From an uncultured Pirellulaceae bacterium (GTDB lineage: Bacteria > Planctomycetota > Planctomycetia > Pirellulales > Pirellulaceae): a stretch of 64,000 bases of DNA. The notes under the pieces are model-generated. The model saw only the letters and a list, made by a program, of their open reading frames with translations. It had not been told where the DNA came from and searched no databases. A program made the translations under genes and the position numbers. The stretch lies in assembly GCA_937928555.1 (NCBI GenBank), contig CALFWR010000006.1, positions 1 to 64,000 of the forward strand. The letters run 5' to 3'. The stretch's first letter is position 1; each line of letters opens with the position of its first letter. Below, one piece after another: positions 14,773 to 23,646 of the stretch.

Positions 14773-15144
14773 ATGGCTGACCATTCACATTCACACGACG
14801 ATCATCCACCGTTCAATCACCCGGCTCCGATTCCGCTGTTGATTGGCGTTTTCCTCGCATTGGTGTTCCTGACCATCCTCACCCTGGTGACGTCGGACAT
14901 CGAACTGGCCCAGTTTGCGTTCCCGATCGCGATGGTGATCGCGACCGCCAAAGCCGCCCTGGTGTGTGCTTTTTTCATGCACATGTTTTGGGACAAAAGC
15001 TTTAATGTGCTGTTTTTTCTGTCTTCGCTGTTGTTCGTAACCCTGTTTATCGGGATGACACTATTGGACACCGGCCAGTATCAGGACGATATTGACAGTT
15101 TTCCCAGAGAGCCCGAAGCGACTCCGGTCGTCGCAGAACAATAG
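14773..15144 (+). CDS. Cytochrome c oxidase subunit IV (caa3-type, CoxD-like)
   Basis: A 123-residue protein with a His-rich start (first 12 residues) and three transmembrane helices (about 20-40, 45-68 and 80-100). This fits the prokaryotic cytochrome c oxidase subunit IV family. The characteristic helix contains KAALVCAFFMHM. The ATG at 14773 is preferred over an upstream GTG at 14752 because it sits at the conserved His-rich start. It follows subunit III by 40 bp. Confidence 0.85.
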   Translation: MADHSHSHDDHPPFNHPAPIPLLIGVFLALVFLTILTLVTSDIELAQFAFPIAMVIATAKAALVCAFFMHMFWDKSFNVLFFLSSLLFVTLFIGMTLLDTGQYQDDIDSFPREPEATPVVAEQ

Positions 15145-15290
15145 CCGCGAGGGCCATTGATGTTTTGTTACAACGACGTAGCTCGTCTCTCCAAGGCGAT
15201 CATTTACGTCCCGCAAAGACGTGCTACTTTGACAAGTAACCCTGAAATGATGCTGTAGCTACGACACCCGGTATATGACTCCTGTTCAAG

Positions 15291-15935
15291 GTGACCCTTT
15301 TGCTTAAGCAAGACCTCAATTTGCTTCCAACACGCAAGAGGGTTTACCAGGCCAAACTGGTCTTTTACCTGTTCCTGGCTTCGCTGGGCATGTTCTTTCT
15401 TGCGAGCATGCTGACCTATCTGATCGTCCGTAGCCAGGCGTTTCACGGCATCGAGAATCCGGTTCCGGACTCGATCGCGACTCTGGGGCCGAAGAACTAT
15501 CTGCCTCTTTCGCTGCCGACGTCCTTCTGGGTCAGCACGGTGGTTTTGGTCGGTGTCAGCATTTCACTGCATCTCGCCTGCCACAGCGTTCGGCGGGAAA
15601 AGCAAGCCGCATTCCGTCGCTACCTGATCATCGCAGCCATTGCCGCCACGATTTTTGTCGTCGCGCAGTGCTTTGGGCTCGGTCATCTGCTGAACACCCA
15701 TTTCAGCAAGCTCGACGGTTCGACAAAAGTCTACGGGATGTCCTTTACGCTTTCACTGATTCACGCTCTGCATGTGATCGGCGGGATGATCTTCCTGGCT
15801 TACGTCATGCATCACGGATTCCGCAACCGCTACGATCACGAGCAGCACTACGCGGTCGACAACTGCGCCAGCTACTGGCATTTTCTGGACGTTGTCTGGG
15901 CCTGCATGTTGGTGACGTTCCTGATTACTCGGTAA
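15291..15935 (+). CDS. Second heme-copper oxidase subunit III-family protein
   Basis: A 214-residue protein with about five to six helices, matching the CoxC/cyoC family at its C-terminal half (SLIHALHVIGGM and SYWHFLDVVWACMLVTFLI). It is shorter than the coxC product and lacks the His-rich insertion. Two subunit III-like proteins in one cluster are known in several planctomycete-like ACIII/caa3 loci; whether both assemble together is not known. The start is GTG at 15291; a TTG three codons later is also possible. A 146-bp gap separates it from the preceding gene, so it may have its own promoter. Confidence 0.82.
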   Translation: MTLLLKQDLNLLPTRKRVYQAKLVFYLFLASLGMFFLASMLTYLIVRSQAFHGIENPVPDSIATLGPKNYLPLSLPTSFWVSTVVLVGVSISLHLACHSVRREKQAAFRRYLIIAAIAATIFVVAQCFGLGHLLNTHFSKLDGSTKVYGMSFTLSLIHALHVIGGMIFLAYVMHHGFRNRYDHEQHYAVDNCASYWHFLDVVWACMLVTFLITR

Positions 15936-15952
15936 CGACAGGTTTGCTGATT

Positions 15953-16089
15953 GTGAGCCCAGACGCGTAAGCGGCCGGGTTCAGTCGGCGGTGTTTCTCG
16001 CGGGGTCGGCATTTCACGCGGGGTCGGCATTTCACGCGGGCCCGATGTTTCTCGCTGCGCTACCCGAGGCCTGGCGGCCAGCGGCTCAC
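15953..16089. repeat. REP-like palindromic element, family GTGAGCC (with tandem repeat)
   Basis: Outer arms GTGAGCC (15953) and GGCTCAC (to 16089) bracket inner CCGGGT/ACCCGAGGCC blocks. Two exact 18-bp direct repeats of CGCGGGGTCGGCATTTCA lie inside at 15999-16016 and 16017-16034. Related copies lie at 31524-31615, 31702-31728 and 44745-44771. It lies between convergent genes. Confidence 0.75.
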
Positions 16090-16113
16090 TTACGCACGTC
16101 GTTGTGCTGAAAA

Positions 16114-16527
16114 TCAACCAAACACCAGAAACAAAGCGCTGCTTCGGGCCAGCACGTCGCCGTCTGCGTTTTGAATTTCGGCGTCGATAAAGTGTTTGCG
16201 GCCATCGGAACTGACAAGCCGGGCTTCCAAGCGAATATCCGCGCCCAAGGGCACCGGTTTCTCAAAGGAGACTTCGATATTCCGCGTGACGCCGCGTTTG
16301 CCAAGCGTCGAAAGGACTTTGCTGGAAGCTTCGTCCAATAACAACGTGATAAATCCGCCGTGCATCATGCTGGCCCCACCGGCCAGAAAAGCTGGCGGCA
16401 CAAACCGCGTCCAAGCCGTCCCTGAATCAACATCGCCACGAAACGTCAGTTTCAAACCCAGCGGATTGTCGGCTCCACATCCAAAACACATGTTGCCGGT
16501 TTTGGGGACAAGCGTTTTTTCGTTCAT
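16114..16527 (-). CDS. PaaI-family hotdog-fold thioesterase
   Basis: A 137-residue hotdog-fold protein, likely an acyl-CoA thioesterase. Visible family features are the N-terminal CFGCG motif common in this subgroup, HGGFITLLLDEASS (the active-site helix region with conserved His-Gly-Gly and Asp-Glu), and FEKPVPLGADI in the strand pair. Substrate cannot be told from sequence. Its start codon overlaps the stop of the upstream hydrolase gene by 4 bp (ATGA), so the two are probably translationally coupled and may act on related esters. Confidence 0.88.
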   Translation of the reverse strand: MNEKTLVPKTGNMCFGCGADNPLGLKLTFRGDVDSGTAWTRFVPPAFLAGGASMMHGGFITLLLDEASSKVLSTLGKRGVTRNIEVSFEKPVPLGADIRLEARLVSSDGRKHFIDAEIQNADGDVLARSSALFLVFG

Positions 16528-17573
16528 TGCTCAAGCTTCTTGAGCCACTCGATGGCCCGTGGGATTCCGGTTTCGATCATCGGATTGTAGTGATTGCCTT
16601 CAGATACTTCAGAGAATGTAACCTGGCTGTTGCCGCTGCTTTTGACTTTGTTTGAGAACCTCGCGGAGTCGTCAAAGGCAACCACACCATCGCCTCCGGC
16701 ATGAAAAACGAACAAAGGACATTTGATCTTTGCGGCGTTCTGGATTGGCGAATTCTCGCGATCGAATTGCTTCACACCGGGAAACAGCTCAATCGCTTGC
16801 GGCTGATCATAGATCTCGCGATGAAACGCTTCGGGATCGCTGCAGGGTGCGTAGGCAATGCAGGCCGCGATGTCGTCGGGCAGTTTCCAGGCGTTGTTAA
16901 GTGCCACCGTTCCGGCAGACGAATGCCCGGCCACATAGATCCGCTGCGGATCGACTTCCGGGAGTTGTTGTTTCACGAAAGCAATCACTGCGCGAGCGTT
17001 GGCCGTTCCCGCTTTGGCGATTCGGAATTCCTCGTAGGCCTTTGTCATTTGACGCGCATTGACGTTTTGCAGGTCCGTGTAACCGTCAAGCGAATACTGT
17101 ATCGCGACAAAACCGGCTTCGGCGTAAGGCAAAGTTTCTGCGTGGTAATCGTCACCGATCTCGTTGCCCATCAGCAGGTTGGTGCCTGCCGGAGCAACCA
17201 GCACGCATCCCAAAGTAGCTTGTTCGTGGTCGCCGGTTTCGCTCTTGGGAAGATAGACGTTCATCGCTGTCCCGCCGCCAGGCCCCGAGTCACGAAAGTT
17301 GACTTTGGCTAACTGGACTCCCGACGGGAAAGCCGCCTGGAACTCCGGCCTTGAGGGCACGTCGAGCTCTGGTGGGCTGATTTTTGGTTCGGGCACTGTG
17401 GCTTTGGCCGTCGCTGCGGTTTCGACCTTAGCCGCAGCGGTCTGGTCGTCATCGGCGCCTGACCCGAGCGTCAGCCAAAGAACCGCGCCCAGCAGCAGCA
17501 AAGCTCCCAGAGAAACCAGCCCGATGATCAGACCAAAATTGCTGTTTGCTGTGGGTTTCTGAAACTGATTCAT
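16524..17573 (-). CDS. Membrane-anchored alpha/beta hydrolase
   Basis: A 349-residue protein with an N-terminal transmembrane anchor (about residues 13-36), a low-complexity Ala/Thr/Pro linker to about residue 75, then an alpha/beta-hydrolase domain. The nucleophile elbow GHSSAG, a candidate acid in GGDGVV, and a terminal histidine in EGNHY make a complete catalytic triad of the dienelactone hydrolase/prolyl oligopeptidase type. The substrate is unknown. It starts directly at the stop of the helicase gene and overlaps the thioesterase gene downstream, so these three minus-strand genes probably form one transcript. Confidence 0.8.
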   Translation of the reverse strand: MNQFQKPTANSNFGLIIGLVSLGALLLLGAVLWLTLGSGADDDQTAAAKVETAATAKATVPEPKISPPELDVPSRPEFQAAFPSGVQLAKVNFRDSGPGGGTAMNVYLPKSETGDHEQATLGCVLVAPAGTNLLMGNEIGDDYHAETLPYAEAGFVAIQYSLDGYTDLQNVNARQMTKAYEEFRIAKAGTANARAVIAFVKQQLPEVDPQRIYVAGHSSAGTVALNNAWKLPDDIAACIAYAPCSDPEAFHREIYDQPQAIELFPGVKQFDRENSPIQNAAKIKCPLFVFHAGGDGVVAFDDSARFSNKVKSSGNSQVTFSEVSEGNHYNPMIETGIPRAIEWLKKLEQ

Positions 17574-20500
17574 CTATTGGTCTTCCTGTTCGATCGTTTG
17601 GTCCGTTTGTGCTTGCCCATTGCCATTTTCATTCTCCTCTGCCGCCTCTTGCGGTTGCGCGACTTTTTCGCGCTGAGCGTCTTCGTTGCGGTCGGCTTCC
17701 AGATGGCTGATCAACGATGCATCGATTCGTTGGGTGACTTCTTCAGCATCGTACCACCAGTCCGGAGACCACACACGCAGAATGTTCCAGCCCAAACCTT
17801 CAAGCACCAACTGCCGGGTCAAATCGCGATCGCGAGCCACCGCCGAACGGTGATAGGTGGCGCCATCGCATTCGACTCCCGCCAAAAAGACACCGGGTTT
17901 GTCGGGATGCCGGACGCCGATGTCGATGCGAAAACCTGACACGCCCACCTGTGGAACAATGTCCCAACCCCGGTTCTGCAGCGCTTCGGCGACGGCTTCT
18001 TCGAACGGCGAATCAAAACCACCGACGCTGCCTGCGGTGAAAGAACCCAGCGGTTTGGTGCCGTTTGACTGCGCGAACTCAAGGAACTTTTTCAAATCGT
18101 TGAGCCCCCGGGATTTCGAGCGGGCCGCGTCGAGCTGCTCCGGCGGGAAGCTGGTGTACACGATCATCTGCTGCCGTGACCGGGTCACCGCGACGTTCAG
18201 TCGACGATGGCCGCCTTCGCGATTGAGCGCCCCAAAGTTCAAACTGATTTGCGGATTGGATTCCGTCGGACCAAAGGTGATCGAAAAGTACATCACATCG
18301 CGTTCGTCACCCTGCACGTTTTCGAGGTTCTTGACAACGGTCGGTTCGATCCGCGTATCACTGAAGTACCACTCGATCTCCGGGTTGTCGAGGCGGGCTT
18401 TGTCGAACAGATCCTGAATCAGTTCCTGTTGCTGCATGTTGAACGTGACCACGCCAAAGGTCCGACGATCGTCCGGTTCCGTTTCAAGGTTGGCTTTCAT
18501 TCGCTGAACCGCGTCGGCGACAATGGCATCGGCTTCTTTGCGATTGGTGCGGCTTTTGCCCAGGTCGTATCGGGCATCGGGAACTTGCACCAGCGACACG
18601 CCCAGATCGCGATCATCGGCGGCTGGAAAAGTTATCAAACGGTTGCCGTAGTAGCTGTAGTTGGAAAACGCGATCAGCGACTCGTGTCGACTGCGGTAGT
18701 GCCAATCCAGCCGCAACGTCGGCAAGCCCGATGCTTTGGCTTCATCCAAAATGCTCTCCAGATCCTTTTCCTGATCTTCCAGTTCTTCATCGAATTCTTC
18801 TTCATCGCTTTTGTCGAAAAAGCTCGTCGGCGGAAGCTGATTGGGGTCACCGACGATGATCGTTTGCTTTCCACGAGCAATCGCACCGATCGCATCCCAA
18901 GTCGGAATCTGTGAAGCCTCGTCAAAGATCACCACATCGAATGGTTTCATTTCGGCGGGCAGATACTGGGCGATTGACAGCGGCGACATCAACAGGCAGG
19001 GAGCCAGTTTGCGGAACGAGTCGGGCATTGCGGTGACAACGTCGCGGATCGATTTGCTGGGTCGCTTGAGGTTCATCTGGTGCCGCAGCAAACCGAGTTC
19101 CGATTTTTTGGCAACGGCTTCGGGTTGCGGCAAACCGTGTGCAATCCGATGCCGCGCCTGATCTGCTGCCAGGTCACGTTTCTTTTGATCAAGCTCGCGA
19201 AACGATTGAATCGCTTTTTCGTGATCGACCGTAGAGAACTTGCGAAGAATCGGCGATCCGTCGACAAGGCCGGGAATCAGCCATTTGGCGTAGCCGGCGC
19301 GAAACAGCCGCGGCAGTTGCTGGCTCGTTGCACCGTCGCCAAGCATGCCGGCCAGGGGTTGGAGTCCCTGATCTTTTGCCGCCGCTTTGGCGGCGCACCA
19401 CGCCGTCCATGGTTTGAGCAGTTTTTTGTTTTCCAGAATCAAACTTAGCGACTGATCCGCCGACTGGCAAAGCGGAGCGTCGCCCGCAGCGATCGAAGTG
19501 CCAGAGAGTTTCGTAAACTCGTCGCGGGTTCTTTCAAACGCAGACCAAGCCGTTTGGAAATCGGCTGCCCGGGAAGCCAGCGTTTTGCGATCGTCCGGGC
19601 TCGCGTTGACCAGGGCAGGGCGGATCGAATCGTTGGCTCCGTGCGACTGATCGCATTGTTGGACTGCGGCGTGCAAACGTTTGGCTTGTTGCAGTTCGGC
19701 TTCCACCGCAGAGACCTCAGACTGGTCGCCTTTCCAACAGAGAAGTTTGTCGGCGGCTGAATTTGCATCGAGGACTTTTCTGGATTTGAAAATACCACGC
19801 AGTGCGGGCAAGTCCGTTTCCGGGTTCGCGTTTCCAGAACCGGCATCGACATAAGTCTGCAACAACTTGCGGACTTTGCGTTTGGCGAACCACGACATCG
19901 GCCACCACTTCGAAACCGCCTCGCGCCACTGAAGGTCCAACTGATCCAGCGGCAAATCGCCCAGGCTGTTCTGGTAGCTTGCCGCGAGTGACTGTTTCGC
20001 AGCGGCAAGTTCCCGCAGCGCGACCATCTGATTTCCAAGCTGTTCACTGATCCGCTGAAAATTCGCATCCACCGCCAGTTCAACATTGTCGCAATCAACA
20101 ATCGCCCGTGAAAGCGACACCAGTTCGTCAACTTTTGCGGCACTGGCGTCGGTGACCTTGCCAAGCCCAACCTGCCGATTGAACGCCACCAATGATTGCT
20201 GCAGTTTGCTGGCGACGGGTCGGAGTTCGCTGGCTTTCTCCAACAGATCCTTCTCCCAGCGGATCGACCACTGTGAGTGATCCACCGGCAGCGATGGTTT
20301 GCCTTCGACGGACTGATACGCAGTTGCCAGCTCTTCGACCGTGGTTTCAAGTTTCCGATACGCGGCATCGGAATGCGTCGTGGAATCGTCCCAGTCGAAC
20401 TTTATTTCCGCAACGTCGCTGGCTTTGGCGGCAACCCCGAAGGCTTTGTAAGGAGTCCATCCGCTGGGATGCCGACGGTGGATCGTGGCCACGTACTCGT

Positions 20501-22880
20501 TCAACTGGTCGCGTTTGAGTTTCAATTCGTCGGTGACTTTGATCCATTGGTTATCATCGACGTCTCGATTATTGAGCCAGTTGTCTTCGAGCTGCTGCAG
20601 GAATTCGCGCCGCTGTGCCTTGCTGCTGTGAAGCTCAACGCAGCAGTCGCCGAGCCCAACCTTTTTCAGCCGCCGGTAGACGACTTCTAGGGCAGCCGTT
20701 TTTTCTGCCACAAACAGCACGGACTTCTGCGTCGCCAGGCACTGCGAAATCACGTTGGCGATGGTTTGACTTTTTCCCGTACCTGGCGGGCCGATCAGAA
20801 CAAAGTCCCTGCCGTCGGAAGCCGCCATGATCGCCGCCAGTTGCGACGAATCAGCATGCAGCGGATGGAAAATTTCGCCAGGATGGAACTGTCGATCGAT
20901 GTCGCCGGGATCGGGAATCTCGCCGCTGCCGGGATCGAAAACTTCGCTTGGTTTGTCCAGCAGGTGGCGAACGACGCGATTCTCTTTGAGCTGTTCGGTG
21001 CGATCGACGAGGTCTTTCCACAGCAGATATTTGGAAAACGAAAACCGGCCGATCGCGCACTGATCGATGACTTCAAAGCCCGCGATGTCGCGAACGTAAT
21101 GGCGGACTTGCCGGAGAACCCTGGAGACGTCGACGCCGCTACCGTCGGTGGGCAGCGCTGATTCAAAGCCCGATATGTTTTTGCCGAAGTCCTGTTTGAG
21201 CAGCTGGATCAGCGTCGAATTGAATCGCGTTTCGTCTTCGAAGGAACGCAGATAAAACGGCGACTGGCTGCTTTTCCGCTTCAGCCGAATGGGCACCAGC
21301 AGGATCGGTGCCTTATACGTTTTCTTTTCGCTTTCGCTGCGCCGCCAACGCAGAAAGCCAACCGCCAGGAACAACGTGTTGGTGCCGCCTTCGGACATGT
21401 CGTTGCGGACGGCGCGGTAAATCTTGACCAGTCGCTTTTCAAGTTCCTCCTGGGCCAAATCGCAGCTGACTTCCTTGCGACCGAGGGCCTTGGTGGCGAA
21501 TTCGCGATTGAGGTCCAGGTTCGTTTTCTGTTCGTGCAGTTTCTGGTCGCGATCGCCAAGCGGATTCTGATCGGACAGCGAAATCAGCAGCAGCTTTTTA
21601 TCCTGAGCAAGAAGGTCTTCCAGTTTGGCGATGTCGGGACAGAGCACCGGAACCGTTTGCTTGGTCGACCGAAAGTTCAACAATCGGTTACGCAGCGTCA
21701 GATCAAGCAGCTTTCGCTGCCACCGATCGATACGTCCGCTGGACGTCGATGGCAACTGCTCCACCGTCTCGCCCGGCAGCCCCGAAAAGTCCGGCGGTTC
21801 GGAAAGCGGAACCGCAGGAGGTGACGGTTTGACGACCGGAGTTTCTTCTGGTTTGGTCGTTGGCGTGTGCGATGCGAGTGGGCGAATCTGTGCCATCCGA
21901 GCCCGCGACACGTCGATCACCGCGACGAATTCGCTTTCTTGCGGCAGGCTGGTTTTCTCCCGCGCCGTTTTGACGGCTTCTTCGAATCGGGCAGGTGCCG
22001 CCTGGGTGGCGAGCGTCGTCTCAAAGGTCACCAACTCGCCAGCGTCGATGGCCTTGCGGATTTCGCTGGAGTCTTTTTCGACCAGTTTGCCGTGGAGTTT
22101 GTCGCCCAACCAGGCTCCCACAAAACAGTGTCCTTTTGTCAACACGATCACCGGATGCAAGCCCGCGGCTTCGATCGCCGCCGCAAACAGCAGCGAAGTA
22201 TCCAGGCACGTTGACAATCCCTGCTCAAGGATCACGCTCGGCAATCGTGTCTTTTGCCCGGACTTTTCGAAGCTTGCCGGCGGGTTGGCGTAGGTGATCT
22301 CAAGGCTCGCGATCGACGACCAGATCGCCGCAAGCAAAGTCCAGACTCGCCGCGGGTCTTCGCTTTGATATCCATCGATAGAAGAGTTTTTGCCGTAGCG
22401 TTCCAGAACTGAAGCCGCGTTTTTGAGAATCGTAGCCACCGCCGGATCGTTGGGCATCACAAACGCGGCCAACAGTTCCGGAGAAGACCCGCATCCACCC
22501 CACTGGTCGCGAGCGAGCAAACGAACATCGATTACCGATTCGGTGATTTGCCGGTCGCCTGCGGTGACCGTAAAACGAAGCTGCCCCCGTTCGGCTTCGT
22601 TGAGTCCACCCAAGTAGCGGACGTCCAGGTCGATGTCGCGATCGTCGATGGTGACTTTGTCCCGAGCCAACACGCGGGACAGCTTCCATGTCCTGGTTCG
22701 CAGAAACGGTGGCTCGGACGTCAGGTCAATTTTGACGTCATCAAAAATCTCCGATGACGTGTTGCTGATCGTCAATGCACCAAGCAGGGGGATCGAGTTT
22801 TGCCAGGCGGCATAGCTATAGTCGCCAGGCAGTTTGGCGAAGATCGAGATCGCAGGCTGGGCTTCGCTGGAATCGTTCAA
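17574..22880 (-). CDS. Hhe-like DUF4011-helicase-Vsr-type endonuclease protein
   Basis: A giant protein (1768 residues from TTG 22880; the frame is open to ATG 23042, but its first 54 residues look non-coding and overlap the next gene). An N-terminal region contains a transglutaminase-like segment (CLDTSLLFAAA near 225, GHCFVGAWL near 249). DUF4011 follows (RWQRKLLDLTLRNRLLNF near 383), then a superfamily 1 helicase core with Walker A GPPGTGKS near 695 and DEAS near 1317. A C-terminal endonuclease-like domain (FRIDIG near 1650, ECDG near 1668) is of the MTES_1575/Vsr type. DUF4011-helicase-Vsr proteins are, as I recall, reported single-gene phage-defence factors (Hhe). Antiviral function here is inferred from architecture. 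The start is uncertain. Confidence 0.88.
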   Translation of the reverse strand: MNDSSEAQPAISIFAKLPGDYSYAAWQNSIPLLGALTISNTSSEIFDDVKIDLTSEPPFLRTRTWKLSRVLARDKVTIDDRDIDLDVRYLGGLNEAERGQLRFTVTAGDRQITESVIDVRLLARDQWGGCGSSPELLAAFVMPNDPAVATILKNAASVLERYGKNSSIDGYQSEDPRRVWTLLAAIWSSIASLEITYANPPASFEKSGQKTRLPSVILEQGLSTCLDTSLLFAAAIEAAGLHPVIVLTKGHCFVGAWLGDKLHGKLVEKDSSEIRKAIDAGELVTFETTLATQAAPARFEEAVKTAREKTSLPQESEFVAVIDVSRARMAQIRPLASHTPTTKPEETPVVKPSPPAVPLSEPPDFSGLPGETVEQLPSTSSGRIDRWQRKLLDLTLRNRLLNFRSTKQTVPVLCPDIAKLEDLLAQDKKLLLISLSDQNPLGDRDQKLHEQKTNLDLNREFATKALGRKEVSCDLAQEELEKRLVKIYRAVRNDMSEGGTNTLFLAVGFLRWRRSESEKKTYKAPILLVPIRLKRKSSQSPFYLRSFEDETRFNSTLIQLLKQDFGKNISGFESALPTDGSGVDVSRVLRQVRHYVRDIAGFEVIDQCAIGRFSFSKYLLWKDLVDRTEQLKENRVVRHLLDKPSEVFDPGSGEIPDPGDIDRQFHPGEIFHPLHADSSQLAAIMAASDGRDFVLIGPPGTGKSQTIANVISQCLATQKSVLFVAEKTAALEVVYRRLKKVGLGDCCVELHSSKAQRREFLQQLEDNWLNNRDVDDNQWIKVTDELKLKRDQLNEYVATIHRRHPSGWTPYKAFGVAAKASDVAEIKFDWDDSTTHSDAAYRKLETTVEELATAYQSVEGKPSLPVDHSQWSIRWEKDLLEKASELRPVASKLQQSLVAFNRQVGLGKVTDASAAKVDELVSLSRAIVDCDNVELAVDANFQRISEQLGNQMVALRELAAAKQSLAASYQNSLGDLPLDQLDLQWREAVSKWWPMSWFAKRKVRKLLQTYVDAGSGNANPETDLPALRGIFKSRKVLDANSAADKLLCWKGDQSEVSAVEAELQQAKRLHAAVQQCDQSHGANDSIRPALVNASPDDRKTLASRAADFQTAWSAFERTRDEFTKLSGTSIAAGDAPLCQSADQSLSLILENKKLLKPWTAWCAAKAAAKDQGLQPLAGMLGDGATSQQLPRLFRAGYAKWLIPGLVDGSPILRKFSTVDHEKAIQSFRELDQKKRDLAADQARHRIAHGLPQPEAVAKKSELGLLRHQMNLKRPSKSIRDVVTAMPDSFRKLAPCLLMSPLSIAQYLPAEMKPFDVVIFDEASQIPTWDAIGAIARGKQTIIVGDPNQLPPTSFFDKSDEEEFDEELEDQEKDLESILDEAKASGLPTLRLDWHYRSRHESLIAFSNYSYYGNRLITFPAADDRDLGVSLVQVPDARYDLGKSRTNRKEADAIVADAVQRMKANLETEPDDRRTFGVVTFNMQQQELIQDLFDKARLDNPEIEWYFSDTRIEPTVVKNLENVQGDERDVMYFSITFGPTESNPQISLNFGALNREGGHRRLNVAVTRSRQQMIVYTSFPPEQLDAARSKSRGLNDLKKFLEFAQSNGTKPLGSFTAGSVGGFDSPFEEAVAEALQNRGWDIVPQVGVSGFRIDIGVRHPDKPGVFLAGVECDGATYHRSAVARDRDLTRQLVLEGLGWNILRVWSPDWWYDAEEVTQRIDASLISHLEADRNEDAQREKVAQPQEAAEENENGNGQAQTDQTIEQEDQ

Positions 22881-23020
22881 GGGTTGGCTTGCCGTGAGGA
22901 CCGTGAGAAAGATGCAAGATATCCGATCCGCTCTGGTGTCACAATTCTCGGAATCCACGTGGTTGTGGCTTCCCGTGGCAACCACGCAACCACCACACTC
23001 CACAACCGCATCCCGCGCAC

Positions 23021-23560
23021 CTACCCTGGCCCGCTGACGCAAGCCAGAATCTCATCCACACTTGGACGATCGTGGGGCGTGACGCTCTGGTGGTGCATCC
23101 GGACAATCCCGTCTGGATCGATCAAAACGTTGCCACCCATCTGGCGAACGTCCTTTCCCGGTCGCCTAGGAGGATGGCCCGTCAGCATCAGCCACAGATA
23201 CTTGAGAGTCGTGATCGGACCCAAAAGTTTGGCAAGCGTTGCTCTTTCGAAACCGTAGGCCTTGTACAGATCCAGTTCTTCATCCAGAAGCAAGGGCCAC
23301 CGCAAACCCATCTCTTCGACGTAGGTTTTTCCCATTGTCGGCGAATCAAAAGAAACGACTTTGACCTGGACGCCACGTTCTTCAAACTGATTTTCTCCCT
23401 GCCGCAACTGCGACAGATGTGCCCGGCAGGGTGGTCAGCCCAGATGACGGTGAAAGACAAGCAACAACCAGCGACCCGCCGAATCACTCAGCGTGTGCTC
23501 GACACCGGTCGTGTCATCGATGTTGAAGGCCATGGCCTTCCGGTCAACTTTGCTTTTCAT
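23021..23560 (-). CDS. Peroxiredoxin-like (AhpC/TSA-2) redoxin, probable selenoprotein with in-frame TGA
   Basis: Read through one TGA at complement 23435-23437, the frame from ATG 23560 gives a 179-residue redoxin. The TGA is codon 42 and falls exactly on the first catalytic cysteine of the CxxC motif (context RHLG-TGA-PPC), giving U42-P-P-C45. Strong family sequence lies on both sides: RWLLLVFHRHLG before, and CRAHLSQLR, VSFDSP and WPLLLDEELDLYKAYG after. A stem-loop immediately downstream (23397-23431) fits a bacterial SECIS. Thiol/selenol redox chemistry is expected; the substrate is unknown. A start after the TGA would lose the active site. A simple nonsense mutation is the alternative. 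No sel genes are in this window. The next gene is the Hhe-like helicase. Confidence 0.75.
23397..23431 (-). promoter_or_regulatory. Candidate SECIS hairpin after in-frame TGA
   Basis: Three nucleotides after the TGA, the message forms a perfect 8-bp stem (CCCUGCCG with CGGCAGGG). It encloses a 19-nt loop in which CUG/CAG can pair to present an apical UCG, with a GU about 21 nt after the UGA. Position, size and apical GU match the bacterial SECIS pattern that recruits SelB. Confidence 0.65.
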
Positions 23561-23646
23561 GGAATTCCGGATTCACGTTGCGATCCAACTGTTCTATCGC
23601 ACCATGACCGCAGTTCAACAACGCAGGCAACTGAATGCCCCGAAAG

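Noticed and set aside
15999-16034. Two tandem 18-bp repeats considered as a CRISPR start
   Set aside because: Only two units, no spacers and no cas genes; they lie inside a REP-like element.
18207-18914. Long plus-strand frames opposite the helicase gene
   Set aside because: They mirror the codon pattern of the strong minus-strand gene and contain no recognisable domain.
23021-23407. A 128-residue redoxin as the complete protein
   Set aside because: It begins after the active-site region. Upstream sequence in the same frame matches the family across the TGA.
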